This document shows, one piece after another, positions 33,641 to 46,000 of a DNA stretch of 64,000 nt; the stretch's first letter is position 1; each line of letters begins with the position of its first letter. Source of the DNA: Takakia lepidozioides. Taxonomy: Eukaryota; Streptophyta; Takakiopsida; Takakiales; Takakiaceae. The translations under genes were made by a program, and so were the position numbers. The DNA lies in contig CM060731.1 in NCBI GenBank assembly GCA_030704615.1, positions 12,772,001-12,836,000 on the forward strand, given 5' to 3'. Under the pieces are notes generated by a model. The model was given only the letters and a program-made list of their open reading frames with translations. It did no database searches and was not told where the DNA came from.

Positions 33641-34934
33641 TAAAGAGAGAGAGACTTTGTGTGTGACTTACCTTGGTCGAATATTTCAGGTGGGATAAAG
33701 TCATTTTTTCCTATGTATGTCCTGAAATTGACAAGTAGACACTTGCTGGAAAATTCATTCCCTGGCCTAGGGCCTTGTGGGATTTATTGCCCATCTCCTG
33801 GTTTAAATTTAGGGTTTCAGAACCCCAACCCTGCAATTTAGTGCTCATTTACAAAGGTTGTGTAAGCTGCTACCTGAAACTATGACAGTGTCGGGCACAC
33901 AGCTCACCAAGCTCTGCCTTCAAGAGTTTTTCAACAAGGCTGCGGCTAGCAAGATTTAAGCGCAACCTAGCCTTCATTATGCTGGTCGAGCTTCCTATGC
34001 AGTTATAGGGAAGCTTTCGCTCAGTTGTTGACAGAAACAGGAAGTTAAACTTAGCCCTTACCATGCTTTGCAAGTACTTCTTGTTACGTGAACAGATGCA
34101 TGCTGTGTCGCAGACTGGTCTGCCTCAAACTTTCAAGGTTCTGTGTAATATCACACCTTACTATTACTCTTGCAATCTTTCACTTGCTTAGAAATGCATG
34201 TTGGACAGCGATAGCAAGCGTGAAGACCTGCTACTCACCTCGCGCATCCTCACTAACACGCAGTCTGTTGGATGTGGTGGTTTTTGGGACGGGCGCAGGT
34301 GAGGGTCCTTCACTTTTCATGGATTTCTAAGCTGTATGTGTAAGTTTTGCTACAGAGGACACTGGATAGACAATGGAAATCACCTATCGCATGAGGCAGC
34401 CACTGCCTAAGAAGAATGGTACAGCGCTTGACGACAGCCTCAGGTTTCCTTGAGGGAAGTATTTTACGGAAGTAATCTGCCCTTGACATCTGTTACCAGA
34501 GGGTTCTGAAGACCTGTCTTGACTTGGATCAATCTCAGCCTACAGCCAGCTGAGTGGTTTCATTTTGAATGCTGTGTGTTTGCTTTGGTTTAAGACATGG
34601 AAGTACACCCCTTTTGGCCCATGGTGGAAGACTTGGTTTTGTCTCAGTTTTGAGACGTGTGATTTTCAGGGAAGTATTCGTTTTGTCGCTACTTCGATGA
34701 AACCGAATTATAACATGCTAAAAAGCACGAATTTTTTGGCTCTCTGTGACAGTAGAGTCAATACGAATTTCACTATGATGTTGTCACTATGAAGAAAGAT
34801 GGGAGGTTTTGAAGGGTTTCTAACAAACCCCACCACCCCCCATCACCCAGAAGTGTGAAACAAAGCAGGAGCAAGCCTGTGGTTTAGGAGAAGGGTGATG
34901 GTGCCTTGCAATGCAAGGCTGTTTTGTCTTGGTT
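33641..34934. other. Intergenic sequence, possible further LINE debris
   Basis: A faint coding-like stretch (KREDLLLTSRILTNTQSVGC near 34215-34275) may be 3' LINE debris. I see nothing else that can be assigned. Confidence 0.3.
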
Positions 34935-35735
34935 TTAAAAAAAAAAACTTTCTGATCTGGTCAAGTCTTGACAGATCCTTTCTTGTCGTGACAAGACAAG
35001 CCCTATCTCTCTCTCACACACACACACACCCACACACATCCTAACGTCATGCTTGGAGGCGAAATTACCTTCACAAGTGACAGTGTAGTCGCCCTCCCCT
35101 GTCTCCTTCAAAGAGCACCCTTGCGCTATCCATCGTTGACTAAACAGCGAGATGGCGATTTGCAATAACCACGTCCCTTGCAGAATCAGTGCCATGCTGC
35201 GCACGAGGGGGGGTAAGATTGCATGCGGGTATACGACCTCCACAGCTGTAGAACCGAGGCATACTCCGATCGGCACGAGAAGGAGATGATGATATTGGCT
35301 TTCTAGCCCCGCCTGACCTCTCTGTAGATAAAATAACAGAAATTCCTGACCGAATGCAAACATGGAAAGCAGTTTGGTCACCTCATGAGGCAACGGCAGC
35401 AATTTCGTGTTTTCCGCGATTAATGTCACCACAGAATAGAGCAGGAAGATGGACGCCACCCCCATTCTTTCAAGATTGACGGCGGCCGAAACCCTTTTCG
35501 TTGAGTCCTCCTCATGAGCAGAAAAGACAGCATCGAAAATTACGTGAGAAAGCGACAGAATCACTACCAGGTACAGATCGAGGTTATGGAGCCTACTCTT
35601 AGCATGGCGGACGCCAGGTTGAAGGTATAAAGTCCTGTGACCTTTCAACCTGAATTTTCTAACAGTCTTAAAGGCCTGTAAAAGCCCCACGACAAGAAAC
35701 CCCGCCCCTGCACCTGCCTGCACCAGCCAACCCAT
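34935..35735 (-). CDS. DUF716/TMEM45-family membrane protein, 3' end uncertain
   Basis: A 266-codon frame whose first ~222 residues match the plant DUF716 (TMEM45-like) family. It has several hydrophobic spans and the family blocks HNLDLYLVV-like, LPLPHEVTKLLSMFAFGQEF, LESQYHHLLL, LILQGTWLLQIAISLF and QGCSLKE. These multi-spanning proteins of plant membranes have poorly known function; some are linked to pathogen response. The family's last ~30 residues (…LVN.QFSWYL.G) are missing. A GT donor sits at 35068/35067 (GTGAAG|GTAATTTC), after which the frame turns low-complexity, so exon 1 probably ends at 35069 and a 3' exon was not found. The ATG at 35735 gives the expected N-terminus. The gene starts 156 bp from TAF9, divergently. 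Confidence 0.75.
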   Translation of the reverse strand: MGWLVQAGAGAGFLVVGLLQAFKTVRKFRLKGHRTLYLQPGVRHAKSRLHNLDLYLVVILSLSHVIFDAVFSAHEEDSTKRVSAAVNLERMGVASIFLLYSVVTLIAENTKLLPLPHEVTKLLSMFAFGQEFLLFYLQRGQAGLESQYHHLLLVPIGVCLGSTAVEVVYPHAILPPLVRSMALILQGTWLLQIAISLFSQRWIAQGCSLKETGEGDYTVTCEGNFASKHDVRMCVGVCVCEREIGLVLSRQERICQDLTRSESFFF

Positions 35736-35891
35736 GCCTGTCCTCTGCTGTCTCTAGTCTCTACAGCTATGGCGGCCTGCGCAGCGAGGAAGACGATCAT
35801 CCAGAACAGGATGATACATAAATCATCCAAGTCTTCCACGGATGAACACAATCCGTCTTCAAGGTCTGGAGAAAGGCTGCAGTGAGCAGCT
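35736..35891. promoter_or_regulatory. Divergent promoter/5' leader between DUF716 gene and TAF9
   Basis: Only 156 bp separate the two start codons, so the genes must share regulatory DNA or have overlapping leaders. No TATA box is evident. A plus-strand upstream ORF lies inside (separate entry). Confidence 0.5.
35769..35885 (+). other. Upstream ORF in the presumed TAF9 leader
   Basis: ATGGC at 35769 opens a 38-codon frame (MAACAARKTIIQ...GERLQ) that stops at 35883-35885, six bases before the TAF9 ATG. It has a G at +4. If the TAF9 transcript starts upstream of it, the uORF could lower TAF9 translation. The transcription start is not known. Confidence 0.35.
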
Positions 35892-36775
35892 ATGGTGCCT
35901 GCGCAGGACAAGTCTGGAGGAGGCGAGGTCATGGGGGAGGACGAGGAGCTGCCCAGGGATGCCAAGATGGTGAAGTCCATCTTGCAGTCTATGGGTGTGG
36001 ACCACCATGAACCCCGGGTGGTGAACCAGTTTCTGGACTTGTGGTATCGGTACGTGGTGGATGTGCTGGGAGATGCTCAGCTCTACTCGGAGCACGCGGG
36101 AAAGCCTGCAATAGATTGTGATGATGTGAAGCTGGCAATTCAATCCCGTGTCAACTTCTCTTTCTCGCAGCCACCCCCGCGTGAGGTAGGATTCTCTTCG
36201 TGTGTTGTATCGTGGTTGCAGTTGGTTAGCTGTCTTTGCACACATTGGCGGGGATAGGGAATCCAGATGGGTTCCTATCTCTGCGGGAAGCAGGGACTTC
36301 CTTGAATTGAAATGAAGCCGTTATGAAAGATTGCAAAGATGTAATGCGGAAGCTGTAAAGCAGATGGTGATGGAAATTGATTACCTGGGGTTCGGTGACA
36401 ACATTGTCGCTCCCTTCCTTTGGAGTTGATTTGTGCTCACTCCATTCAGGTGTCTTCTTGTTTCTGCAACAGACTCTGGTGGAGTTAGCCAAGGCGAGGA
36501 ACAGCATTCCCTTGCCCAAGATCATAGGTGGGCCTGGCATAGCCTTGCCGCCCGAGTCAGATACCCTGATTGCCCCGAACTACCAGCTCTCAATACCAAC
36601 TCGCGCGTTTGCGGACATGGACGAAGATGTTGAATGGGAGGACGATGACGATACAAAGGAGGAGATCTCTAAAGATGTGGGGGCATCATCACAGTCTACA
36701 CATCTCCTGAAATCTGATCAGGATGGCGGCCGGAAGGTTTCCTTTTCCATTGCGGCGCAAAGGCCGAAGAGCTAG
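35892..36775 (+). CDS. TAF9: Transcription initiation factor TFIID subunit TAF9
   Basis: TAF9 is a histone-fold subunit of TFIID and SAGA that pairs with TAF6 at core promoters in the nucleus. Two exons, 35892-36185 and 36473-36775, joined by a GT-AG intron (PPPRE|TLVELA), give 197-198 residues, close to plant TAF9. The histone fold spans residues ~20-95 ([55 protein letters not shown]). Conserved tail blocks are [18 protein letters not shown] and APNYQL, followed by an acidic patch ([11 protein letters not shown]). ATG 35892 is followed by a second in-frame ATG at codon 14, which gives the length usual in Arabidopsis. Divergent from the DUF716 gene, convergent with RHD3. Confidence 0.93.
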
Positions 36776-38116
36776 CTCGCCTTTGAGATGTAACCAAATC
36801 GCTGTGCAAGAAAGGGGATGCGCAACTTGATTGTTGATGGCGTTACGAATTCTCCTCACCTCCTTGGTCGGTACCACCATGAAGAGGCAGGTGTAATACC
36901 CTTGAAGGAGCTCTGCATTATGCAGGATCCTGCTAACGTCCTGCAGCTCTTGTCTTGAGATTCCTGCTCGCACAGTTATGTTGGGAGCTCTTCTCTACCA
37001 AAAGACCACTCGATGAAGAGTGGATATCTGGAAGTGTCGGGCTCGTAAATTCATGATTAACTCGCCCTCAACAGATTCAAGGTGATTTCCCTATGGGGTA
37101 AGATTGGGGGGGAACTCTCTAGGGCCCATGGCTGTCACAGAGATGCCACACTCTCGTGGCCCAGGTTAGTTCAAAGTGACCTGCTGGATACTGCACGCTG
37201 TAGACTTGCATCTCGCTTTTCAGTTTGCTGGTGAGCTATCAAGTCTGAGGAATCCTTTGCTGCAATTTTATGGGTGACAGTGCCCTTTGAGCTTCACAAT
37301 CAGCAGCATTAGGCAGATGCGTTGCTTATGAGGCTTAGTTACAATAAAAGGTTCAGTTGGAATCATTGCAGTGCTGAGAGTTGGGCAGTGTCTGTGGTGG
37401 GACAATGTCCCTTTTTCCCAAGGTTCTTTGCAGCTGAGATGATTACAACAATCCTGCTATACCCCTTTGAAACATTTGAGCAGTCAGAAATAGGTTTAGT
37501 TCCTGTGTTCCCTACTTATCAGAGTTGCCACAATGATACGAACAAAAGATGACCATGGTTATTCTGACTTCATCTCGTACATTTGCTGTGTCTCATTGTT
37601 GCTTGGTATCAGTTATAGCGCTTGTATATGCTAACTTGTGCAAGAGGCATATAGAGAGTTACCTGTTTATTCTCCCTATGGATGTGGACTTCCATGTGCC
37701 TGACGTACTTTCACTGCTGGAGCACATTAACTCTATTGAACATTTTGAGAGCCTCACAATTCTGGTGAGAACTTTTTGAGAGGCGCGACCATTTGCATGA
37801 CTGAGGTAACATACCTGCATTTCCAGTCCACAATAGTGTGATAGTCAGGTCACCTCCACTTTTCAGCTGTAATAGTGGACCTACAGGCCCAGGATTTACC
37901 AATTGTCTCTTGAGGCATATAGCTCAGCTGCACAATTCTCCTGGTCAAATTTATATAGCTCTTGACCTCTCTCCAGCTGGCCAGCTTCACAATTTCGACG
38001 AGTGGCATTTCAGAGGGAAATGTCTACTTAAGGATTTGCCTTGGGGGGTGTCAAACTTTGGGAAACTGATCTTCCAAAGTTTTAATGGGTTTGGATGTTC
38101 ACCCATGACATGCGAT
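36776..38116. other. Intergenic sequence between TAF9 and SINE/RHD3
   Basis: Holds the TAF9 3' flank and short unassigned frames. No second gene, RNA gene or structured repeat is recognised. Confidence 0.4.
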
Positions 38117-38305
38117 CAGTAAAGATAAAAGATAAAGATAAAGTTTCTTTAACGACCAGAATTTACAGAGCCTACTGCTCAACACACAGGCCATCGAGGG
38201 CCCAATGGGCGGTCCGAAGGCACATGTTGAAGGATTGAACCCGGGATCACCTAGGTTATGCACAGGCAAGGCACAAACACCCAGCCACTGGGCTACCTGC
38301 TAAAG
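38117..38305 (-). repeat. tRNA-derived SINE
   Basis: On the minus strand an A-box TAGCCCAGTGG (38285-38295) precedes a B-box-like GGTTCAATCC (38232-38241) by ~43 bp. This is the pol III internal promoter layout. The unit ends in a (CTTTAT)n-like tail at 38117-38140. No cloverleaf tRNA is formed, so it is a SINE rather than a tRNA gene. Confidence 0.65.
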
Positions 38306-38516
38306 TAAAGAGAAAGGATAATGACTGAGGAAGAAATTTATTTTTAATGCTTTTGGAATGGGATACATGGAATCCGAGAAATCGTCTGAGATATGTACAC
38401 TTGTCCCCACCTCCCTACCCCGCTAACTCACAGATACAAGTCAAATCTTTTCGGAATCACAGAATTCTGCTTTTCTACATCAGTAGCCTCTATTTAGTTG
38501 TGTTATGAGCTGCAAG

Positions 38517-41128
38517 CTAACCCATCTTAACCTGCTGCCGTTGCCTCAAATTGCCTTCCACACTGTCTGAATCATCGGAGGCGAAGTCCTGCATCTTCAA
38601 ACTAACCCTCTCGGCCATAGTACCATTGTTCCCTTTCTGCTCGCCTGCATTCACTAGCCCCTGCAACGAGTTCATCATTGTAGGGAGCAGCTTGGATGAG
38701 ATAGATAGGATCCCTGGTAAGAATCCGAGCCGGAATTCGTGGGCTATGTCCAGCTGCACCCACACCGCCTTGCCCACCAAATAGGCTACGAACAGAACCG
38801 CAATGTACAGGGGATTCCGGAGAAGAGCCATGAGCTCATTGAATCCAAGAAAAGTCATTGCGACAATTGTCCAAAGGGGAGGCAGCCATGAATCGCCGTG
38901 CTTGCTTGCTTCTTGAGCTGAGAGCGCCTGGCTAATGGTGTACTCTGTCTCTGCTTTGAATTGTCTCCAAATAGTCCGGCATTGTCCTGGGGTAAGCAAT
39001 GTGTCTCTAGGGTCACCCGGCCATGAACTGGCAACCAGCGCATTCGATCCTGCAGCAGCAGCTCCCTTATTATCTGAGGTCGAGGTCTTGGTAGCTGAGG
39101 CAGATTTAGATGTGTCTTGAGAGTCCCCTAGCAAAGACATGAGAGCAGATTCGATGTCATCATGTTCAGATGTCTGTGGCTCCAACCGAAGAGCTGCCAG
39201 AACAGAAAGCAACTTCAATGCTGCGATGCGTGCATCTCGGGTAATGGTGCGAACGTCGTGCTCCTTCCCCCATACTCTGGGCAAGGAGTCCGGTTCATGT
39301 CCAAAAACATTGTTGAACCGATCTTTCATTCTGATTAGGACCTGCGAAGCTTCCTCCTTGGATTTCTTCACCACTATGCTCCGAGCAAATACCGATAGAG
39401 CCGACAGCGTGTCTGCTTCCTCTTCCTCAGTGAGCTCAAATCCAGCCATCGCATCCGACAGGGATGAGGTGACAGCTTGCACATCACGCTCCAACAAGTT
39501 TCTAATGGATGGCCATGTGTGTGGAGACGCCGCATCTAAGAGGGAAGCAACTGGCTCAGCAATTGCGGCTTCCACTTTCTTCTCAAATACAGCTGTAAGT
39601 TCTCCAAGTTTCGCCGCACGAACAGCTTGGGCATGCATATTAATGTCACGGAGAAGTTTCTCTCGGGTCTTGGATGAATCCCATTCCGTTTGGGTGACAC
39701 TCGCATCTGCATTAGCATTCAGCAGAAACGTCATTTTTCATGCACGGATCGCAAGGAGCAAGATTTAACAATCATGGAAGTTTCGTAGTAACAGAACTGA
39801 TCCTGTTATTGTGTAACCTGTTGACTGAACCTCGAGAAAAGTTGATCAGGCTTGCAAATTCTACCTGCAACATTGTGATCAAATTCCGTCATGGCCATCT
39901 CGGAACACTGGCGCACTAGAGCTCCAAAGCCTTGATTCGGAGGAGGAGAGTTCGCCGCTGTTTCCAGATCATGCTTGAATTTATCCAAAGCCTTGACTCT
40001 ATGATGTCCTAGCACACTTTCGTAGGATGGTCGTACTACTTCAAGGGCTTCAGTGAGCAAATTATTTCGTTTTGTTTCCCTCACCCCTTCCTCGAAGAAT
40101 GCTGCCTCCTCATCATACTCGGATAAGTGCTTCTCCAAGAGCGCGCTTGCCTTCTTCCCAAAGTTCGTGGCGGTCCCTCCCTTTGCACTCTCCTCAAGCT
40201 TGCGCCATTTCTCATCAGCAGTCAAATCTCGAAGCGTCTCATGTGCAATTTCTTCACACCTCACAGTTGCCACCATTACTTTGTGAGCTGGCAAATCCAG
40301 ATCTTTGTTCTCCTTGATAATTTCCCAGATCTGCTGTGTGCTCAAAGGGAATCCCGTGCCCGGAACGACTGCCCTTCGATCTCCAGCCAACCCGCCGGGA
40401 GCCACAGAATTGTTGAAACGCTTTCGAAGCTCCGCCACCTCCTGCTTGAACTGGTCTTCCTTATCCTCATAATTTGACAGAGCTGTCACTTCCAAGTTGA
40501 AGCATTCACTCAAAGGAGTCTCTCTGAATTTTTCGGGCTTTGGCACGCTGTCCCAGATCTTTTGAATATCCTCACGAAGAATTGGCTCCAATATCTCCAA
40601 CGGTGCGCGTGTCTTATCGCGGATGACAACCATTAGAGTAGTTTTGCGAGGTGTGAAGAGACGCATCATCACCTGGAAAACAGTCTTGAGCAGGGGTTTG
40701 TTGGAGGCCTGCTCACGGCCAATGTCATGGCACCACATATTGATCAACACAATGTCAGCCACAGCCAATGCAAACAGTGCGCTTTGCTTCTCAAAGGCCG
40801 TATCGTCCTCCCCTCTCTCACGACCATCAGTGCCTTCCAAATCCATGACGAGAGTGCAAGGATCCAAGCCCTCTCCTCGCTGCAGCCAAATTCCCTTGGT
40901 TGTCTGGTTCCTGCCTTTATATGCATCCATTTCCGCGAACTTCGTGTGGAAGAGATGGTTCAAGAGAGTGCTCTTCCCACTACTTTGCGGTCCCATAATT
41001 GCTACCACTGCGTATGACAACCCGCACTCACTGAGCCTGACACTCTTCACAAAGGATTCCAATGCTGGCATATCAAAATTGCCTTTATTGTCCACCAGCT
41101 GTATTGCTGGTGCTCCAGGCTGCGCCAT
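38517..41128 (-). CDS. RHD3: RHD3/SEY1-type ER membrane-fusion GTPase
   Basis: Dynamin-like GTPase of the atlastin/Sey1p/ROOT HAIR DEFECTIVE 3 group, which fuses ER tubules. Coding exons on the minus strand are 41128-39865 and 39706-38517, giving 817 residues (plant RHD3 ~800). The 158-bp intron (GTAGAATTT...TAATGCAG) restores [15 protein letters not shown]. GTPase motifs: P-loop GPQSSGKST (46-54), switch region [21 protein letters not shown] (96-106) and RDK (170-172). A long helical middle region follows, then a C-terminal membrane hairpin (about residues 700-745, [17 protein letters not shown] and [16 protein letters not shown]) and an acidic/basic cytosolic tail ending QVKMG. All expected parts are intact. 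Only one coding intron, unlike the many in flowering-plant RHD3 as I recall. Confidence 0.95.
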
Positions 41129-42553
41129 AGCGCCCTCTTCAAATCTTAACGCCTATACTGTCGCCGATTTGACTGTAGTTGATGGAGAGGGAGGCACTGA
41201 CAGACAAAGCGAAACACAGAGGCTCCTGGATAACACCAAACTTTGATTTCTTACTTCCTCACATAGCTAGCTCGCTCCACACCAAAATTTCATACATACA
41301 CACACACATAAGCGATTTGAAATAAAGATATGAAATGAAATTATACTTTATAACGTCCGCGAGAAGCTCAAAGATCAGATTATGGGACAAGAGGAAGAAA
41401 TACACAAGAAAGACAGTGGCTCAGGCCCTGAGGACCAGGGGACACGGAAGAAAATAGAAGCAGAAGGATAACCTAGGCCTCTCTGAATGCCTCTCAATGC
41501 TTCACCGCATGATCTGTCCTTTTCAGAATGAGAGAAATTGAAAGCGACGAATCGACAACTAGGCTACTGTGCTAACTAGTGCTCGACACGTAAACAGCAA
41601 AACTGATTACTCACAGTCGACACAGCTTCGAATTCCTCGTAATCTCTTCTTCCTCCCAAAACAGTTAACCAGAAGATTTGACTGTGATGCATTCGCAGAA
41701 AGAAGCAGTCCAACTTAACGAAAAGTCGAGGACGAGGAGCATTTGAATCCCTCTTTCACTCTGGACACGTCCGACGGGGGCGGATGCCATCGTTTTCTCT
41801 TCCAGTTTGCGTTTACCGACGCCACGCCTCGTACTTGGATGGTACATATTTTGTTCCCTAGATTTGCCTGGCAGTGTGGAGGCAGATGATTGGCAGTCAT
41901 CACCCTCGGAAGCCTGGAGACAGGTGTACAAGGTGCGAGACGACAGCAGGCAGCGTGCGAGACAGCGGCGAGGCCTGCTTGTGCAACACCTGGAGCACAT
42001 CCACTGACTCGTCCGTTGCGCTTCACATCTGTGCGTCATGTTTGGGCCCATTAGACCTGCTCACAACTCACACCTCAAAAATGGCATAAACAAATGCATG
42101 TAATCCATGCAAGCCCTGCCATATACTTAGCTTGTGACTTGTGACGCAACTCCTGCTTGTTGAGTTGAAGTTATGGAGCCTTCTTGTTCTTTCAAATCGC
42201 TTAATGCAGAAATGGCCCCAAAAACAGTACCTTCATCATTTTTCTCTTTATCTTTATCTTTATCTTTTTTCTCAGTTTTTTTCACTTCTTTTCCTGCCCT
42301 CTTTACTATGAGATCTGCGGGAGATTACTGTCCTCACTGTATCCAACCCAATTCATTTGGGGAGTTTGGGAAGGTCTGAAAATCGGACAAGGTGGGAACA
42401 GCCAATCGCGTGGGGTGGTGGAATGTTGGAGAGGAAGGAAGTGGCTCGACTGGATGTAGACACTTGTATTGCTATACATATATATAGACGCCTCCCCCAA
42501 GGGAGCGTAAATTATGGTGTCTCTTCACCACAAGGGCTACTGCCTTCCAACTG
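41129..42553. other. RHD3 upstream region and intergenic sequence
   Basis: Contains the RHD3 5' flank. Short frames at 41665-42051 (-) and 41807-42007 (+) lie opposite each other and resemble nothing known. A (TTTATC)n tract at 42242-42270 looks like a SINE tail. The sequence ATGAAATGAAATTATACTTT at 41331-41350 recurs with one change near 45664-45683. Confidence 0.4.
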
Positions 42554-42652
42554 AGAGGTGGACACCTTCATGACACACCAGGCCATGGTTTGAACCCACA
42601 ACCACATCCAACATGGTATGTGCCCAGTACCACTGGGCTACATGCTGGTTGT
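42554..42652 (-). repeat. tRNA-like SINE fragment, copy 1
   Basis: Minus strand: GACAACCAGCATGTAGCCCAGTGG... with an A-box-like TAGCCCAGTGG and a B-box-like GGTTCAAACCATG ~50 bp later. It is nearly the same as 42919-43018. Confidence 0.6.
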
Positions 42653-42918
42653 CCACCTGTATTGTTAGGCTAGCGTAGAAGTCTTCCAGTACGACGATCA
42701 GAAATTTCAGTGAGAGCAAAATAGGAAATACAAGTCATTGTCTTCCTTGGGGACTAGAGAGAATATGGGCCTGCGATGGGTACTCACTACTCACATGCAT
42801 TAAACTATTCATGCAGGGCATTCATGGGTGTGGATGAAATACTCCCATTATCCTGGTAAATTTTATTAAATTGGTAAGGATTTTTTTTATTTTTTATTTT
42901 TTAACCTCTTATAACAGG

Positions 42919-43018
42919 AAGGTGGACACCTTCATGACACACCAGACGGTGGTTTGAACCCACAACCACATCCAACGTGGTATGTGCCCATTACCACTGG
43001 GCTACATGCTGGTTGTCA
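42919..43018 (-). repeat. tRNA-like SINE fragment, copy 2
   Basis: Second ~100-bp copy in the same orientation, differing from 42554-42652 at only a handful of positions. The spacing of ~365 bp suggests either two insertions or a local duplication. Confidence 0.6.
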
Positions 43019-46000
43019 AGACTTTTCATAACCACTAGAGTTTCAATTACTTTATCCTTCCAATAATTCCAAGTAATTTTTCTCCTTTTTTTTAGAGAAT
43101 ATAAACACATTCACAATTAAACCATTTAACAAGTGACCATATTTATGATTTGTATTTCCATTTTCAAACATATTACCCATGTCATTATGGATAGTGCTCA
43201 TGCAGGCTTCTCTTCTTGTACTAACACCAACTCCATTGCCCCGGTTATTAAGCAGATGTACCATTCCAAACGGAAGGAGTAGTCCCTTGGGGATGAGCAA
43301 TAACCCAACCTCCCCCAGGATTCAAGGTATTGGTTCACATTTTATAGGAAAAACAATAGGAATAATGTAGATTTTAATTCAGATAGGTGGCTCCTCCAGC
43401 AGGGCTATCAGCAAGTCCTCCCCACACACTCTTACCTTGGAATCACTATAAAATTGTAGTGATGACTGAAAAACTAGTTGTAGTGCAAAGCGGGAATAGG
43501 GTGCCATAGTGCGATATCCTCTTCAGCCACGTCATCATCACTCTTTTGGGGCTGCCCAAATTGCCAAGAAATTTTTATAAAACCGAATTGTTTTAAAAAA
43601 AATCATTTTTATCAATCATCGGTAGCCTCCGCCACATTATCACCATCTTTTTCCGAAGCTGCCTGAATTTCGAAAAAAGAAAAGAGAAAATTGAATCATC
43701 TCAAAAGATTATTTTTGTCAAATCTGTTCTAATACTGCTCTCTAATTTTACTTTATTATCGGCAGGGAAATTATAAGGCGACAGTGGCAGGGGATTACTT
43801 GTCCAATGTTAGAAGCATATCATACATGTTTGATGCCAGGCATTATACTTCCTTGAAAATAAATCTCCCACCCTCAGTCCCCGCCATTTTGTTCCAATCC
43901 TTCTCTCCTTCCCACTACAACATGGGGTTGTGCTCTTTCTCTCCTGCCCACTACAACATACGGCTATGCTCTAGTCGCGGGAACCCCTTGTGTACCATCG
44001 CCAGCAAGTCTTGCAATTGCACCAACATCTAATACAACCTGCTCTAGTCGGAGCCCCTTCTATACCACCATCTGCAGTTATTATACAATAGAGCAGTTTT
44101 ACACAACACCATAGCAAAAACAAAGCCACGATAAGTCCAAGTACAACAAATGGAGAGTCTATCAGGTGACCAGTTCTATCCCGAGGCTCCATTAGTGGAA
44201 GCGTCTTCACTATGCTTATGAATTCGTGCCTCTCAACTTCTAGGTTGAACCAGCCCAAGTCTGGAGTTCTAAGTGTGCTCACAGTGGCATGCACTACTTG
44301 AAGCCAATCTATTTAAGCACAAGTACGTGACCCAAAAGCTTATATTGCACGAGGGAGACGAGAGAGATGTGAGAGATGTAAACATGTTGTCTTTGAGACC
44401 ACTTGAGTAGTGTACATGTATGTTCAAAAGTAGTCCACTTTTTCTTCTACTTTTCTCTTAACTTGGGTTACTTATCATAGACGACTTTTGATTTCCAGAA
44501 AAAACCAGTCGGTTGGAAAAGTAGCGAATGTCTCGGGCAACTGTTGATGAGCCTCGCGCAAGTGAGTCGCAAGTTTTTGCCGAAGTCCACGCCTTCTAGG
44601 CTGGACGTGAAAAGATATGATGATGTCTTAGGCAGGAGTAACTCGTGGCCACAAAATGAAAGCAAGGGAGGTGCTGTGGGAATAGGATCCCGACGGCTTG
44701 GAGCTTGTAGAAACGAAGAGAGGTCATAGCTGCACAGGGATTGATGGTGAGTATCAACTTTCATACCGAAACCCAAGTCGAAAAGAGGCCGCCACCAACT
44801 AGATGCATGAAGTAGACATCACAAATGAGCAACCACAATTTTTAAATGACCCCTTTGAAGAGCTGTCAAAAGGTTGATTGAACGAGCTACGGAATTAGGG
44901 CAAGATGTGGCTCGAAACAAGCAAAGCCTGAAGATGCAGTAGCAGCTGCCATGCAGCAGTGGGCAGGACGTGAAGAAACTGAATGACCTCATCTAATAAG
45001 AGGACTCTTAATAAAACAAAATAATAGAGCATATTTTAGTAAGTGTTTAAAGAAAAATATTTTAATGAAGGAAAAACAAAATAAATTACTTATGATTTAA
45101 CATGAAGAATTATTTAAATGCGAGTCATGCGTAAACCGCTACAACACTTCTAAGAAATTTCGGTTTTGTGGTTAACACGTTTCAATTTACATATTATAAT
45201 ATTATATATACATATACTATCAATATGATAATGCTACAGTGCCAAAATTTCTCCAGGGTCCTAACGAAAAAAAAGAGAAAAAAAAGAAAACTTTAGCCTA
45301 TTTCTTGTACAATTTATAGAATATGTCACATCAATAAAGTTGTGCAGAGACCGATAAGGCAATGGTAACCATATGATGTAGAGTTCCATTCTTGATGGAT
45401 GTGAGTAACCTCAATCCCAGTATACCTTCTCTTCTCTCTCCTACATCTCTTATACTAAATCAAATTTTGACCTGGTCAAATTACATGACACCAAATGGGA
45501 GTAGCGCCAGAGGGACATTCACTTCCATGCCAACCCGGTTTGGAGTGTCACCTCAATATCACTCCAGTTGCTGTTTCCCCATTCGGCGATCCATGTCACT
45601 CTCAAAGATGTGACTAGCCGGTTTCAGTACCCTAACCACAGCCAGGACCCCTCCTAGATTAAATGAAATGAAATTGTACTTTATGGATTAAAGAAAGGTC
45701 TTGTCTAAAATTTAACTAGTATTTGACAATCATTTTTGGACCACCAAAGCCACTACTGTCGCCCAAAACTGCTAGACCTTACAATTCCGGTATGCTCAGT
45801 ACATGGGAACCCAACATAAACACATCTTTTGGTCCTGTCTATATCCCTCACCATCCACTCCTAAGATGCAATTAATAGGCTTGGAACCAGCTCTGGGTCT
45901 GTGGCCACAAGGCATGAGATAACTAACAAGTAGAGTCTGAACTTCAACCCCATTCTTGCCAGTCACCGTGCAATGTATAGGTATAGCATCATCGTTTCTC

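Noticed and set aside
36689-36973. 94-codon minus-strand frame over the TAF9 3' end
   Set aside because: Antisense shadow of the TAF9 last exon and its 3' flank, with no family resemblance.
41665-42051. Overlapping frames on both strands upstream of RHD3
   Set aside because: They lie opposite each other and none resembles a known protein; most likely chance.
43971-44294. 107-codon minus-strand frame with a membrane-like span
   Set aside because: Isolated and unrecognised; its length is not surprising by chance in this AT-rich interval.
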